From contig BFEA01000016.1 of assembly GCA_003427395.1 (NCBI GenBank), positions 3,352,892-3,404,170 on the forward strand: DNA of 51,279 bases. The letters are read 5' to 3'. The first letter of the stretch is position 1. Each line of letters starts with the position of its first letter. The position numbers were made by a program, and so were the translations under genes. Origin of the DNA: Chara braunii (taxonomy: Eukaryota > Streptophyta > Charophyceae > Charales > Characeae). Below the pieces are notes generated by a model, which searched no databases, was not told where the DNA came from, and saw nothing but the letters and a program-made list of their open reading frames with translations. Below are positions 22,438 through 33,269 of the stretch, in pieces.

Positions 22438-23182
22438 GGTGAGTAAAGCACACAACACAGAGATAAAGTCGGTGAAAGTGACAAAACTTTATGAGGTAAG
22501 AAGCAAAAATCCAAGAGGCCGCAACGATGACAACTCGAGAACCCCCTTCTCCTCCCGCCAGTCTTCTCCCTCTTCATGCACCGCCCCGAACCTGGGAAAG
22601 CCCCAGGAGTCATGTCAACCAAAGAGGACTAAACACTAGTCTAAAACTTCTATATGTAGTAAGCTAGAAAAAATCATCACACAACAAACTGGCCGTCAGT
22701 TTCAAAACGTGGTCCCAATTCCTCGCGAAGTTGCTCAATGCCTTCGAGAAGAACCGGTTGTAGAAGTCCTTTGCTCGGTACTCCCTTTTGAGCGTCAGAA
22801 CCTGGCCCGGAATTCGATCACGAATCGTAGTATTCCGGTCAATACGGTAAAGCCAGCCCGTAATAGAGGCCAACTTTTGCTTCCTGCAGGACGAGGACCC
22901 AAAATCCTGGCCGGTTCGAAAAACCAGGCTGGAAGAGGCCCAGATCGTCGATTCATTCGTAGTATTTTGAAAACAGTCTAGGTATTGGAAGGTTGACTTC
23001 GCTTCCACTCCGCACCCCAAAAAATCGCAGGTTCCTGAGCCTTCATCAGTCCTCTTCAGGCTCAAGGCATTTGGGTAGAAGCTTTCAAAAGCCCTACGAA
23101 TCTTGTTTGCCCTGACCATGGTACGTCCATCCTTTTTCCGATAAACCAAAAAGATGGATACGTCGTCCATGAGTCGCACACC
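22438..23182 (-). pseudogene. Partial PLE-1 copy in tandem (5'-truncated)
   Basis: Near-identical to 18152-18762 but containing an extra ~134 bp (about 22905-23040) lost from the full monomer. It encodes one uninterrupted frame from motif C (MRLMDDVSIFLVYRK) to the stop after LLCDDFF (23179-22664), so it shows the intact C-terminal part. It is joined directly upstream of the full monomer and cut at 23182, where LINE sequence resumes. Confidence 0.7.
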
Positions 23183-23713
23183 TATGCAGTGCTATGGACT
23201 TTGTTTGGGGTCTATTAGACGCAGACCACCCTCCTGCAGTTTTCTGATGATGTGATTTGAGGCTGCCCTGTTGATGCTCGTGGTTTTGTTTGGGACTTTG
23301 ATCCACATACACAAGCGGTTAACAGAGACGCCCACGTTTCAGCCCTGGTTAACCCCCTCTTGCTCTGTTTTTTTAAGTTTTGAGGTCGTCATCAAGGGGG
23401 GGGAGCAGATGGATGCCATATACCACAGAGTGGAGAAGATTGTTGTATTTATAAATAGTGCTATTCTTATTAGAGAGGCTTGAGCATTTTTGCACAGGGT
23501 GAAACAAGTAATTGCCCTAGCGAATAAGTTTGAGCCTATTCCTGGCCACACACCATTTTTGTTTTCCATGATGCCAAGAAATTGTAGTGCTTGATGACCA
23601 GAAGACCAAGACATGGGTGTGGATGTGTCTGCAAGTTGGGGTGGAGTGCCGTCTGCTAGCCACCATCCTTCGGTTTTACCCCAGTTAACCTTTATTTCTT
23701 ATGCCACCATTTT
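23183..23713 (-). pseudogene. L1-type LINE, post-catalytic RT part
   Basis: Minus strand: KVNWGKTEGWW, QALQFLGIMENKNG, ARAITCF, TTIFSTLWYMASICSPP, then IIRKLQEGGLRLIDPKQSP. The order NWxKT, LG, LWYxAS, then GGLxLxDP is that of L1-type ORF2 between the catalytic box and the C-terminal domain. It continues at 18151 after removal of the PLE insertion. Its upstream edge is at the terminal motif of element X (23714). Confidence 0.65.
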
Positions 23714-26038
23714 CACCCAGAAATAATGCTCGGGCGTTTTCAAGAAATTTTGTAAATAAAATATGTTGTCCAGAATTGCAATGTGACTATCTTTCGGTTG
23801 AGGGTCACTACATAATTCCTTATAAACTCAGAAACCGTGTAGCACACCGAACATGTTCGGTGCCCCACCGAGCATCTGAACATGCGGGAAACGAACATGT
23901 TCGGTCGAGCACAAAGTAGAGGGTATAGGGGTCATTTCGGCCATTCCGGTCACCGAGGGGGCATTGTGGGCGGCCACATGGATGTGTGCATGTGTGTGTG
24001 ATGATGTGTGTGAACACATATTGCGGACGCTTCATCACATAACAAATACATGCTCTATCCCACCGTCATATCTCGGGATACACCCCATTGGGACCCTGAT
24101 AGATTTCATTCGTTTCCACAGATTCCATCACGTATGTAAAAGAAGAAGGTGTGAAAGAAGGATCCGGTGACAACGAACACCAGGGCGTAAAAGAGTAGGG
24201 AGCTTTATTACCAAAAAACAATCCTACTGTCCATTCCACCATAGAAAATGCGTATGCTACAAATGCATATAAAGCAAAGTTTAAGATCACACGGCAGGCA
24301 GAAGGTCACAACATTCAAATAAATCCCAACACAGCTAAAGGAATTTTTTTCTAATTAAACCACCAGTCGACATACACCCCTGGAAATTTTTCGGACTAGG
24401 GGATCCTCCCAGACAAGCTGCTAGGATTCAAATGTGTCTATCAAACTGCAGAATGCTATTTCTCTATGATAATACCCGGGAAAAAAAGACTCAGAGGAAT
24501 ATTATTCATAGTTATCATGAGACAAACTCATTCACGACTTCAAATACTCCCTCGATTTGAAACTCTGATTGATTTTAGGAATCGAATATTACTCATTAGT
24601 CCAGGTTCTACCAGAAGAATAGGAGTAACACATAACGAATGGACCAACTCACTTCAGAATCTATGCTTCCACGCACTCAATCTCCAAACAGTGATATCAC
24701 TCACGTTCCTGTTTAGTTTCTCATACCACCAAGAGGGCTAAAAAAATCAAACACAACCATGCTACGTATGCCTTCCAGGTTCCGTCACATCTCGCCTCTC
24801 TTCAACAAGTAACGATCAAAGAATATAAACCCCCCACCAGAACAAACATTCACCCTCGCTCTACCATGCTAGATCGTCGCATCTCATTATGACATCGATA
24901 TCATCGTCGCACCATCACCCCACAACAAAGTAGCACGTCACGAGCGATCCTCACGACATGCCTCAACTATACAACCCCTTGCTCTCCCCGTGCCATTCTA
25001 CACCCAGTCTCCTACATAGTCATCGTCACCCCATACTCCGCCCATCTGCCTCGTATGCCAATCATTTCCCACCGATACCCTGCAGATCGCTCACACGCGA
25101 AACATCATCTTCAGGACCACTCGTGGCTGCTCAGTAGGACTCCGCAATCTGTCAGCAACGAACATTGCCCGAAGTACAAAAAACAAACCCCTCAGGCAAA
25201 CGCACCAGATAAGAATCGAGGAGAAGGACATTTGATAGATGAAAGAACCCCACATTCCCCCAATCATATCGCAAGCAAACACTACCCTTCGCAACCAGGG
25301 TTTCGACAGAACAAGAAGCGCAACACAAAACAGTCGTAAGTGCATTTCACAACCACATTTATTATTTTACTAGGTATCTCCAAACAAAGGTTCTCAGAGT
25401 AAGTGTCACTCACCATTTTACCACACTACGGGTAGATGAGAATCCTAAACGTTACATTAGGCTAGGGTGGTGGCAAACATCCTAAAACATGTTTTTCGCC
25501 AGTCTTGCCACTGACATAGCTCATTAGAGGAACAATATAAGAGCACATAACATGACGTTAGGAAGGCATAACTGAGAACCATTAACCATAACTTGGGTAC
25601 GTGAGGGGAGAGGGTGGGGGGTGGGGGGAGGGGACGCAGACAATCAACATTACCTCTGGTTGTGGCACGGTAGCTTCTACCTCTGCGAGGTGAATATCTA
25701 GCATTTCCTCAAATCCGAAAGGAGACTCCATACTGGTATAAGCAGACCCTTTCGTGAACTTAGCGAAACTGCATTACGTGGCGTGCGGACGATTGCCACA
25801 CCAAAGGGGACCAGTGATGCCGATATCGAGAGTGTTGCCGATATGGCGAGGGACAACCTTGGCAGGGACCCGAAGGGTCGAGCAGAGAACTCGAAAGCGA
25901 CAGACGCGCAGGCACGAAACGGAGAATTCAGCAAAGCAACACTTCGGTATCAGTGGCAAAACCCTGGTCCTGACGGTTAATGCGCTCTTGCACGAAAGAC
26001 CGCAAAACGACTTTCCCTCATGCATGACCGCATTAACC
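23714..26038 (+). mobile_element. Element X, left part, carrying R1 copy 2
   Basis: Starts with CACCCAGAAATAATGCTCGG (23714), an inverted counterpart of 4353-4377. Contains, in order, a partial hAT-like MITE start (23836-23915), R1 (about 23985-25947) and the 64-bp mini-element (25975-26038). The ~440 bp before CTGCAGAATG (from ACACATATTGCGGACGCTTC) is shared with R1 copy 3 (39810 onward) and absent from copy 1. No protein-coding content; if X is a transposon it is non-autonomous. The composite reading is inference. Confidence 0.5.
23836..23915 (+). mobile_element. Partial copy of the 6344-type MITE
   Basis: CGTGTAGCACACCGAACATGTTCGG and a second CGAACATGTTCGG box match the left end of 6344-6671. 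Only ~80 bp are recognisable and no right end is seen. Confidence 0.5.
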
Positions 26039-27650
26039 CGATGTCGAGCGCATCGGTCCGACACCACTCAGAGGTAGCGCGGGACCCTCCCGACCACGTC
26101 ACGCAGGAGTCGGAATACAACCCTTATTGCGATACACTCGTGGAGCTTCCGTAAGCCGCTCCGACCGGGTGCGCCAGCCATACCACTCGCGATCCCTTAC
26201 GACAGGACAGGGCCTACGCGAGGCACGACTACCTCCACCTTACGGGAGCTGTCACCTCCCTTCGGCGGGCGTATCCCCGCCGAGCTACCAGTCCACAGTA
26301 CGAGAGCTGATGAGCTGCAATCGCAGAGGTGGACCAGCCAAGGGCATTTCTCGTTCGTTGTAGCATAAGGGGTACGCGCGGTACTACGCCTCTATCGGAC
26401 CCGCACGTGAAACGACATCTTGGGGGGCTGAGGTCCCAAGCGCGGCTCATCGCCGGTCGACTAGGACGTATCCCACGCGCCACGCACACAGCACTGCAAG
26501 GTACACAAAAGTAAAGCACGCGTACACACGCACACGAGTACTGAACGACACAAAGGACGTACAACGCGACACACTCCTAGTCCCTTTGTATCCAACCCAT
26601 AACTTCACGCAGTGGAAGTCGGTAACTGCCGTACGCGAGGTTTTGTATAAGATCGCTCGAACGTAGGATCCACGCATACCAATTCACTATGCAGCTCTAC
26701 GTGAGTAACTGCGATAACGGCGCATTATGTGGTGCCCATACCCAAATGGCCTATTCTGAGCCATGCGGTCGCTTCCGATGCTCAGGCGTCGGCTGACGTG
26801 TGCGCCAAGAGGGGGTAACCCTTTAGCGCGCGCAAAACCGGCCTGAGGGTTTTACCGCCTTCTGCACCCTGAGGTGTCCCAAAGGGTGCGGGGCAAGATG
26901 GTCCCTAGGGCAGGAAGGGCTTTGGAGCGGTGGTGAGTTGTCTGGCGCATCACCAGCGACACGCTGATCCTTCCACCCGGAACTTTATCGTTCCACCAAA
27001 ATAAATCCCAACAAGGAAAGTTCCTTCGACTTTTATCGGAAGTGAACCTTTTCAGAGCTAGTCCTGGGACCTGGGTCGTCCTGGGCGAGGACCATCGTAT
27101 TCTAGGCTCAGGGCTAACGTCCGGCCACAAATTCCTTCCGAAGCGTATATATAAATAGAGGGGTCATCCTTTCTCTACTAGCCCAACCCCTGATTAACTC
27201 CTTAGCACGTGGTCCCTTCAGACTACACAAGTACCCTACATAGGTACGCATACATACTCATATGGGAATGAACGTGTGACGATCACATCTCACAATCACA
27301 GTGGGTCTCCTCATGCACATATATAAGATGGCAGGGCAGTCCAATCCAATAATCCAAGTCACAGAACATACCTGCAAACACATCAAAGAGTCAAGCAGAA
27401 GACCACACACTACACGGAGTCAACTCCAACCAATCTCCATGCTCATACCCTTTGCCTCAGCCATGCAAGCCCCAACCTCCAGCCAACCAACCTTAAGTAA
27501 ATACTCAGTACCTTTGTTAAATGGTCATTCAATAAAAGTCCGGGTGAAACCTTAACAAAACAGAATAGATCACCAGGGTTGAAGCCACTTTAGGTTGAGT
27601 AAGGAGAGTGGGTTGAGGTTGAGTCGTAAACCGACGAGTCGGCAACCGAC

Positions 27651-27669
27651 CTGTTATCTGTGATAACAG
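27651..27669. repeat. HPR signature palindrome, copy A
   Basis: CTGTTATC-TGT-GATAACAG, perfect 8-bp arms, preceded by ACCGAC as in copy B (48642-48647). Confidence 0.85.
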
Positions 27670-27796
27670 AAAGTGATCCTTGTAGGATCAACTGAGTCTA
27701 GTCCACGTCCTGAAGCAACTTGATCCAAGAGACCTGTGACACAAGCCAGGTCAATCTCAAGCTAAGTCTACCTGCTCAGGGAGAGTAATCTCCACA

Positions 27797-27976
27797 TCCT
27801 AACCCTACTCGAGCCGTCATATCTAACCAAGTCTAGGTCCACCTCTAGATAGCACTCAGCGTAAGGTCTGTCTCTTATACACATCTAGATGTGTATAAGA
27901 GACAGTCCTAACCCTACTCGAGCCGTCATATCTAACCAAGTCTAGGTCCACCTCTAGATAGCACTCAGCGTAAGGT
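27797..27976. other. Assembly artefact: Tn5/Nextera junction adapter with 71-bp duplication
   Basis: 27868-27886 is CTGTCTCTTATACACATCT and 27887-27905 its exact reverse complement: two 19-bp Tn5 mosaic ends back to back, which is the junction adapter of Nextera mate-pair libraries. The 71 bases before it (27797-27867) are repeated exactly after it (27906-27976). Removing 27868-27976 restores a continuous sequence. This is not organism DNA. Confidence 0.95.
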
Positions 27977-28029
27977 GGACCTCGCCATAGCCTCCCCTAC
28001 ATAGATCGCCACTTGTCCAACTATAGGCT

Positions 28030-28620
28030 AACTCCTCTAACTTAGGAAAATTTCGGCAGCGCTTCCCGTAGGAAAAATGACATCGCAGAAAATATACTAG
28101 TCCAAATAGTCAAACTTTGGATCCCAGAAAATCAAAATTTTGTCTAACTCCCCGACCTAGCAAAAACTTGGGTAGCATTTCCTTCAAAGAGCAAGGCTTC
28201 TCAGATTCATACTAAGTCAGAGTTGAACTTAGACATGAAGTCGAAGTTCTGTCAGATAAAATCCCAACCAACTCCTTAGATTTGTAGAAATTTCGGCAGC
28301 GCTTCCCGTAGAGAAAATATTAGTCTAAGATTTATACAAGGCCAAGTTTGGAATTTGAAAATGACTTTGATCCTTCAGGGCCCAATTTTGGCTAACTCCC
28401 TGAATTAGTAAAAATTTGGGCAGCACCTCCTTTAGAAAAGGAGGCTCCCCAGATTCTTACTAAGTCAAAGAAGTCATCAAGGCCGGATCCTGAAAAAAAC
28501 AAAGTTTTGACTAACTCCTTGATTTTGTAGAAATTTCGGCAGCGCTTCCCGTAGGGAAAGTGGCTTACCAAGATTTATACAAGACCAAGTACGAATCAAA
28601 AGATCCCAGAAAATATAGAA
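28030..28620 (+). repeat. ~120-bp tandem array with alternating A/B units (HPR copy A)
   Basis: AACTCC landmarks at 28030, 28146, 28270, 28394 and 28513 (steps 116, 124, 124, 119). Units 1, 3 and 5 carry TTTCGGCAGCGCTTCCCGTA. Units 2 and 4 carry TTGGG(C/T)AGCA followed by CTCC/TTCC. This gives a ~240-bp higher-order repeat. The TAACTCCTT motif is also in the copy C array. Confidence 0.85.
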
Positions 28621-28867
28621 ATTGATCTACGTAAAAAAAACACGAGCCCAGAAAATGCAGGAAATGACTCCAACCTCTAGCAAGTGGCGAGCAACTATAG
28701 CAACTACCTATCAAATCCAAACTCAGACTAAGAAGTGGCCTCACTTAGTCACATGCAGGTCAAACCACAGACATGCACTCTCTCACCATCCCCAAGTTAC
28801 CTTAGCAAACAATAGTTCATAGTCTTTCGATGATTCGTCCCTTATACCCAGCTTACATAGGGCATAA

Positions 28868-29534
28868 GGCTAGACCACCCAAACTTATGGAACATGTCTA
28901 GCCCAACCAAGAAGTATACACGAACACAAGGCACAACAACTTTTCTCTTCTTTGGGCATCTGACTAGGCCACCCTAGTCGCCCTGAACTGCTTAATATCC
29001 AAAGTTTATATAATTGTCTGTACTTAGTCTTTTGAGGTAGCATATGGCTGAGCCGATCATCTTTAGCTCAAGACTCGGCCTGCCCCTTCGTACCATAAGT
29101 TTATTCTTAGTTAAGTACTCTCTTCAGTTGGTGATAAGCTATAGTCAGGCCACCCAAACTTATGGAACCCTGCCTTACTAGCCTGTTCATAGATAATATA
29201 GTAGTAAAGTATATCAAAGTTATAGCCTTCTGGTTCCAGCATGTGCGAGGCGTTGGACCAAGACCACCCAAACTTATGGGACATGTCTTGGTCCTCAGCC
29301 TGGTTCGTTTTCTCTCAAAGTCAAGGCAAGAAGAAATTGACAGAAACCCAAAGGTAACAAGGCCGCCAGACTACCCAAACTTATGGATTTGACTGACTCT
29401 TGAAAAAACAATCACATTCAGCCCTCACAAGTCAGAGCAACCAGAACACCCAAACTTATGGGACATGTCTGGTTCTCAAGGCAATACAAAGTAAACATAG
29501 CATTGGGCCTTCCCAAACTTATGGAACTGGCCCA
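28868..29534 (+). repeat. Chain of six hairpins with conserved loop and covarying arms
   Basis: Loop consensus CACCCAAACTTATGG(A/G)ACAT, ~20 nt. Arms: 28868-28903 GGCTAGAC/GTCTAGCC; 29142-29180 TAGTCAGGC/GCCTTACTA (one mismatch); 29255-29294 GGACCAAGAC/GTCTTGGTCC; 29439-29474 AACCAGA/TCTGGTT; 29504-29534 TGGGCC/GGCCCA. A sixth, decayed unit near 29360-29400 keeps the loop but pairs poorly. Arms differ from unit to unit while staying complementary. Confidence 0.85.
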
Positions 29535-29540
29535 GCCTTT

Positions 29541-32500
29541 TGTTGACCCGGTCAAATTTCATGCAATACTGTCTTTCTCCCACCCTTCCCCCAGATACAC
29601 CCCATAATCTGCTTTCAATCAATCAAAGAAGTTGAAACTTAACTTTATACATGCATTCTTTTACTGTGTCTGGTTATGTCCTGAATAGAAAGCAAGATTT
29701 ACAGGGACAGGCAGACATACATCAATCAGCTATAGGGGGGATATGCCAACATGGGTATAGTGGGAGTATACAGACAGAAAGAAGTTACCTGATGGTTCCC
29801 TACCTCCAGAATCTCGCCTAGGTTCCGGCAGAGCTCCCGCAATCGGTGGGATGACTCCCCAAAGAGCCTTGATGCGGACCTACGGGTTGCAATCCCGCCT
29901 GCCGCCTTCCCCTCGTAACCAATAGACTAGACTTGGAGTAAGAAAGGCAGAAAGAGATAGTCAGACTATCGAGATCCAAGAGGGGTGCACTCAGACTCGC
30001 ATGAGAGGGCCTTGTTGTCTTCGATCGCCTGAGGGCCCCGCAATGATGGCCAATAAACGCAATATAGCCAGTCAATCGAAGCCGAAACGCAGAGTAACCC
30101 TTCATGGCAAGCCTTCAAGTTGCAGCAGCGACCCCCGTGCAAAAAAAACGATCACTCCCACTGCTCACAGTCTCTTCCCTTGGCCCAATGCTGCTGCTGC
30201 GCTTGCTTGTGCTCTGCTTAAAGTGCGCCGGCCAGCAACCACACTCACCGGGATGTTGCGCACACAGCAGCCATGTGTAGTAGCACAAGTACCAAAGGTA
30301 ACAGGCTACTATGCTGTACATCAGGCCTTGTGAGCGCAGCAATTGTTTCCCACGATATATCGTCCAATGCACGGTAGGCCGAGGTCCTTTATAATAACGG
30401 AACTTATAAATGCTAGCAAAGATGCCCAACCTAGGCAGTTGGAGGCACAACAACGCCGACAATCTCAACAAAAGTACAGCGAAGGTGCCACAGCCGCAAG
30501 TCGATGGTCCGTTCTCAGACTCCAGCTGTCACAGTCCACCACCTGCCGAGTATAGTAGCGGCAGCAGCACCTTAGTGACAACGCCAGTTGTGTTTGTCAC
30601 TGCAAAGAAAAAACATATTAGCAGTTCAGCAACAGGTTTAACAGCTTTGCTCAGGCCTCAGTAGCATGCCCCGCAAAAACACAGTCCGGGCGTTGGGACA
30701 CCCCGGCTGCGACCGAGCCCTTCTTGTAGCGAAGAAACAGCAGCCCTTTCACCCTTAGCGGCTTAGGAAAGAGAGTTTGACTGTCGCTGCTATGGCCCTT
30801 CAATCGTCCCAGCCGTAGTACCAAGGCGGCTGAATACTCCTCAAGCCCAAAGAACAAAGTCTACTGTTCCCAAATACAGCAGTGAGAAAAACAGTCGTGC
30901 TCAGCAGGCCTCAGTAAGCCCATACCTGGCCGAGCAACTCCTACTGCCGCAAGTGGGGCACGGCAGTCACATAGCCGTATTAGGGATGCTGTCCCTCATG
31001 ACCCGGCCGTTTGACGCCAACAACCATAGTCTCTGAATTAGTTACCAGTCACAGCAGCAGTAGCCCTCTCCACAGCATACTCAGTTTCTCCCGGCAGCAG
31101 CTGTCTGGTACCCTCCGTAGTGGCAGCTCACACAGCCACCTTCTCCCCCTGCAGCATCAACCCCACCTACTGCGGGGAATGGGCGTACCAAGGTGACTCC
31201 TACCACAATCTGTATCCATACGACTACGAAAAAAAAAAAAAAAAAAACGTGTCGGCGATGCTTATGACGCTGCTAGTTATGTCGTGTCAATTCCTGCCAT
31301 TCTACAAAATGTGCCCAAGGAGGGTGAACGTATAGCTCGAACCTGGCCAAGTGCAGTGCCCCCTGACACAGACTGCGCGTGCAGCTCCAGCAGCTATGTG
31401 TACTCTCTCTCCCCCCCCCCCGCTCTTTCTTTCTCTCTCGTGCGCACACCCCGACGTCACCTAGCGGAAGCTTGCCCATTGGCTGCCGCTGTGCTCATTA
31501 CGGGTCAAACCACGAATGGATCTTCTGCCAGGAGATGGGTCTATACACGCTAAATCTGAGAATGAACCCTCCCCTATCACAAGCGAAGAGACACTGTATT
31601 ATTTCAAACAGGATTTGCCGTCAGACAGCACTATCCCAATCAGCATGCCCACCAACTACGGAGAGATGGGCCTTCCAAGGAACACCTCGTGGTGAGGAGG
31701 ATGGCCGCCACTGATTCGAGGACGGCAACGAGCTTACTGACGACAGGCGGCCTTGATCCGCTATTCACCAGATCTGCCACGTCGGATTAAGCCGCCCGCT
31801 AACACACATCGGCCTGGCCAAGAGGTAAGCCTCCAATCTTGCAACAGTGGCACGCTCCTCTTATCAATAGACTGCACAAAAACCAAATGAACCTCCCTCC
31901 GAAGTGTACGAAGGTTCATTCAGTCTTCCTTCTGCAACTTGTTACAGGAAGGAGCGAGACCCTGTCCCACGAAGGAGAACCGCACGATCTCGCCCAGCGG
32001 TACGATGTGCAAACTGGCTATGAGTTCCTGCCAGACCATGGGAAGATACGTCGACCCTCCTCATGATCAGGTACGTGGTGCCGCTACCATCCCCCTCTCT
32101 TTCCCCGTCTACTCCATCGCTCTCGCAATGCCTCTCCTCCTCTCTGGCTACTCCTTGCCTCTCACACCCCTCTGTTTCTTGGTCTGGTGTGAGCTTAGTT
32201 GCTGCGGGCCGTACTGATGTGCTCGTTTTGAGTTGTATGAAAATGAACCTTCCGCAGAAATGAGGGAAGATTCATCTCGCGATGCGTAGGGGAATCCCAC
32301 TACTCCCTCGTTCACACCGCGGAGCCCCTACATCTCATAGCCGCCAAATCATCACTCCCACGCGGAAACTAGAGCCCCCATCTGACTCGTAGCACTTTAG
32401 AACCCCCGTTTAGCATCTTTGCTTGCCCAAAACGGTCAAGAGATGGCCGAGACAGGCCAACTTTTATTCTCTGCCAACTCCGACACCTCCGCACAGTCCA

Positions 32501-32770
32501 CAACCCATAGAGCGCCCACAATACTATCCTATTGCTAAATCTAACTGCGTCATCATACTCGCAGTGCATCAAAACCCCAATATCAAGTCTTACTTCGCCC
32601 GATTCCGTCAAGGAACGGGCGAGATATGACTTCTTCTCTCCTACTACTCTACTTCCACCATCTCCGCCGTCCCCGTCGTCTTCTTCCTCCCGAGTATAAC
32701 ACACCCCTCACAGCCCTTCGTCTGATAACAGTTCGAGATATCAACACGGAACTGCTACCCAAGGCTGGCC
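29541..32770. other. Gene-free stretch
   Basis: No intact gene. Ser/Pro/Gln-rich open frames around 30410-30664 and 31460-31700 give weakly coding-like text (for example MPTNYGEMGLP) but are short and broken. An 18-base A-run at 31229-31246 may mark a retroposed end. A (CT)n run lies near 31403-31430. Confidence 0.4.
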
Positions 32771-32777
32771 CTGGCTT

Positions 32778-32857
32778 TATACTAATCGTGCTTGCGCAAG
32801 GCCATGCTAATCCTCCCTGCATCGTTCCAATTTTAACGGATGTCCCGAAAGACACAT
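32778..32857 (-). pseudogene. U6 snRNA-like copy, 3'-truncated
   Basis: On the minus strand: GTGTCTTTCGGGACATCCG, AAAATTGGAACGATGCAG, GGATTAGCATGGCC, TTGCGCAAG. These follow, in order and spacing, the 5' stem-loop, the ACAGAGA region (here GCAGGGA) and the AGC-containing catalytic core with the internal GCGCAAG of U6 spliceosomal RNA. Similarity stops after GCGCAAG; the expected GACACGCA... 3' part is missing. The altered ACAGAGA box and missing 3' end point to a retroposed pseudogene. Family recognised from memory of the U6 consensus. Confidence 0.75.
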
Positions 32858-33225
32858 AGTGGGGCGGCAGTCCAAGGCACTGCTGCGGAATTGGCTGGCG
32901 CCAGGCAACACAGAGGTGAATTTATCCTCTCTTTATCTGGGGGTGTCTGGATTCGGACTTGAATCTGTTTTCCCATAGTTCATACATGTATAAAGTGAGC
33001 TAGGGCCCTGGGTCTTCAATGCTGGTTCGGAACGAGCATCGACCCTAGTCCCAACGGGGATGCTCGCACTCAATCCTCTCGTAGCAGATTGTGGGCAACG
33101 GCCAGTGCACTCGGTCCTACACCCTGGCCAGGTACCTGCCCCCTCCCTTTTATCATATATGGGCCAGGTCAACTTCCTCTTTGTTGCCCCAAACTCCCCC
33201 CCCTTTTTTTTTCTCTCTTTTTTCT

Positions 33226-33244
33226 GATGTCCCGAAGGACAAAA
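33226..33244 (-). pseudogene. Possible second U6 5' stem-loop fragment
   Basis: Minus-strand GTCCTTCGGGACATCAG resembles the first ~17 bases of U6 and adjoins an A/T-rich run. Short enough to be chance; its position ~370 bp from the better U6 copy is the only support. Confidence 0.25.
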
Positions 33245-33269
33245 AGGAGTTCCCACAATGAGGCTGTGT

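Larger units (their letters stand above)
26083..29540 (+). repeat. HPR family, copy A
   Basis: Head 26083-26440 (GGGACCCTCCCGACCACG, GCGTATCCCCGCCGAGCTACC, GTTGTAGCATAAGGGGTACG). Then ~1.2 kb without recognised features, the palindrome at 27651-27669, an alternating ~120-bp array (28030-28620) and a chain of six hairpins (28868-29534). No conserved open frame: head peptides such as LSPPFGGRIPAELP resemble those of copy B, but stops follow and copy C differs. I therefore take the similarity to be at nucleotide level. The copy includes an assembly artefact at 27797-27976. Confidence 0.6.

Noticed and set aside
27868-27905. 38-bp perfect inverted repeat with direct duplication of flanks, resembling a Tn5-like insertion
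   Set aside because: The sequence is two back-to-back Tn5 mosaic ends as used in mate-pair libraries, with nothing between them; an artefact explains it fully.
30410-31714. Ser/Pro/Gln-rich open frames as a host gene exon set
   Set aside because: Several stops, no consistent splice signals that I can defend, and no recognisable domain.
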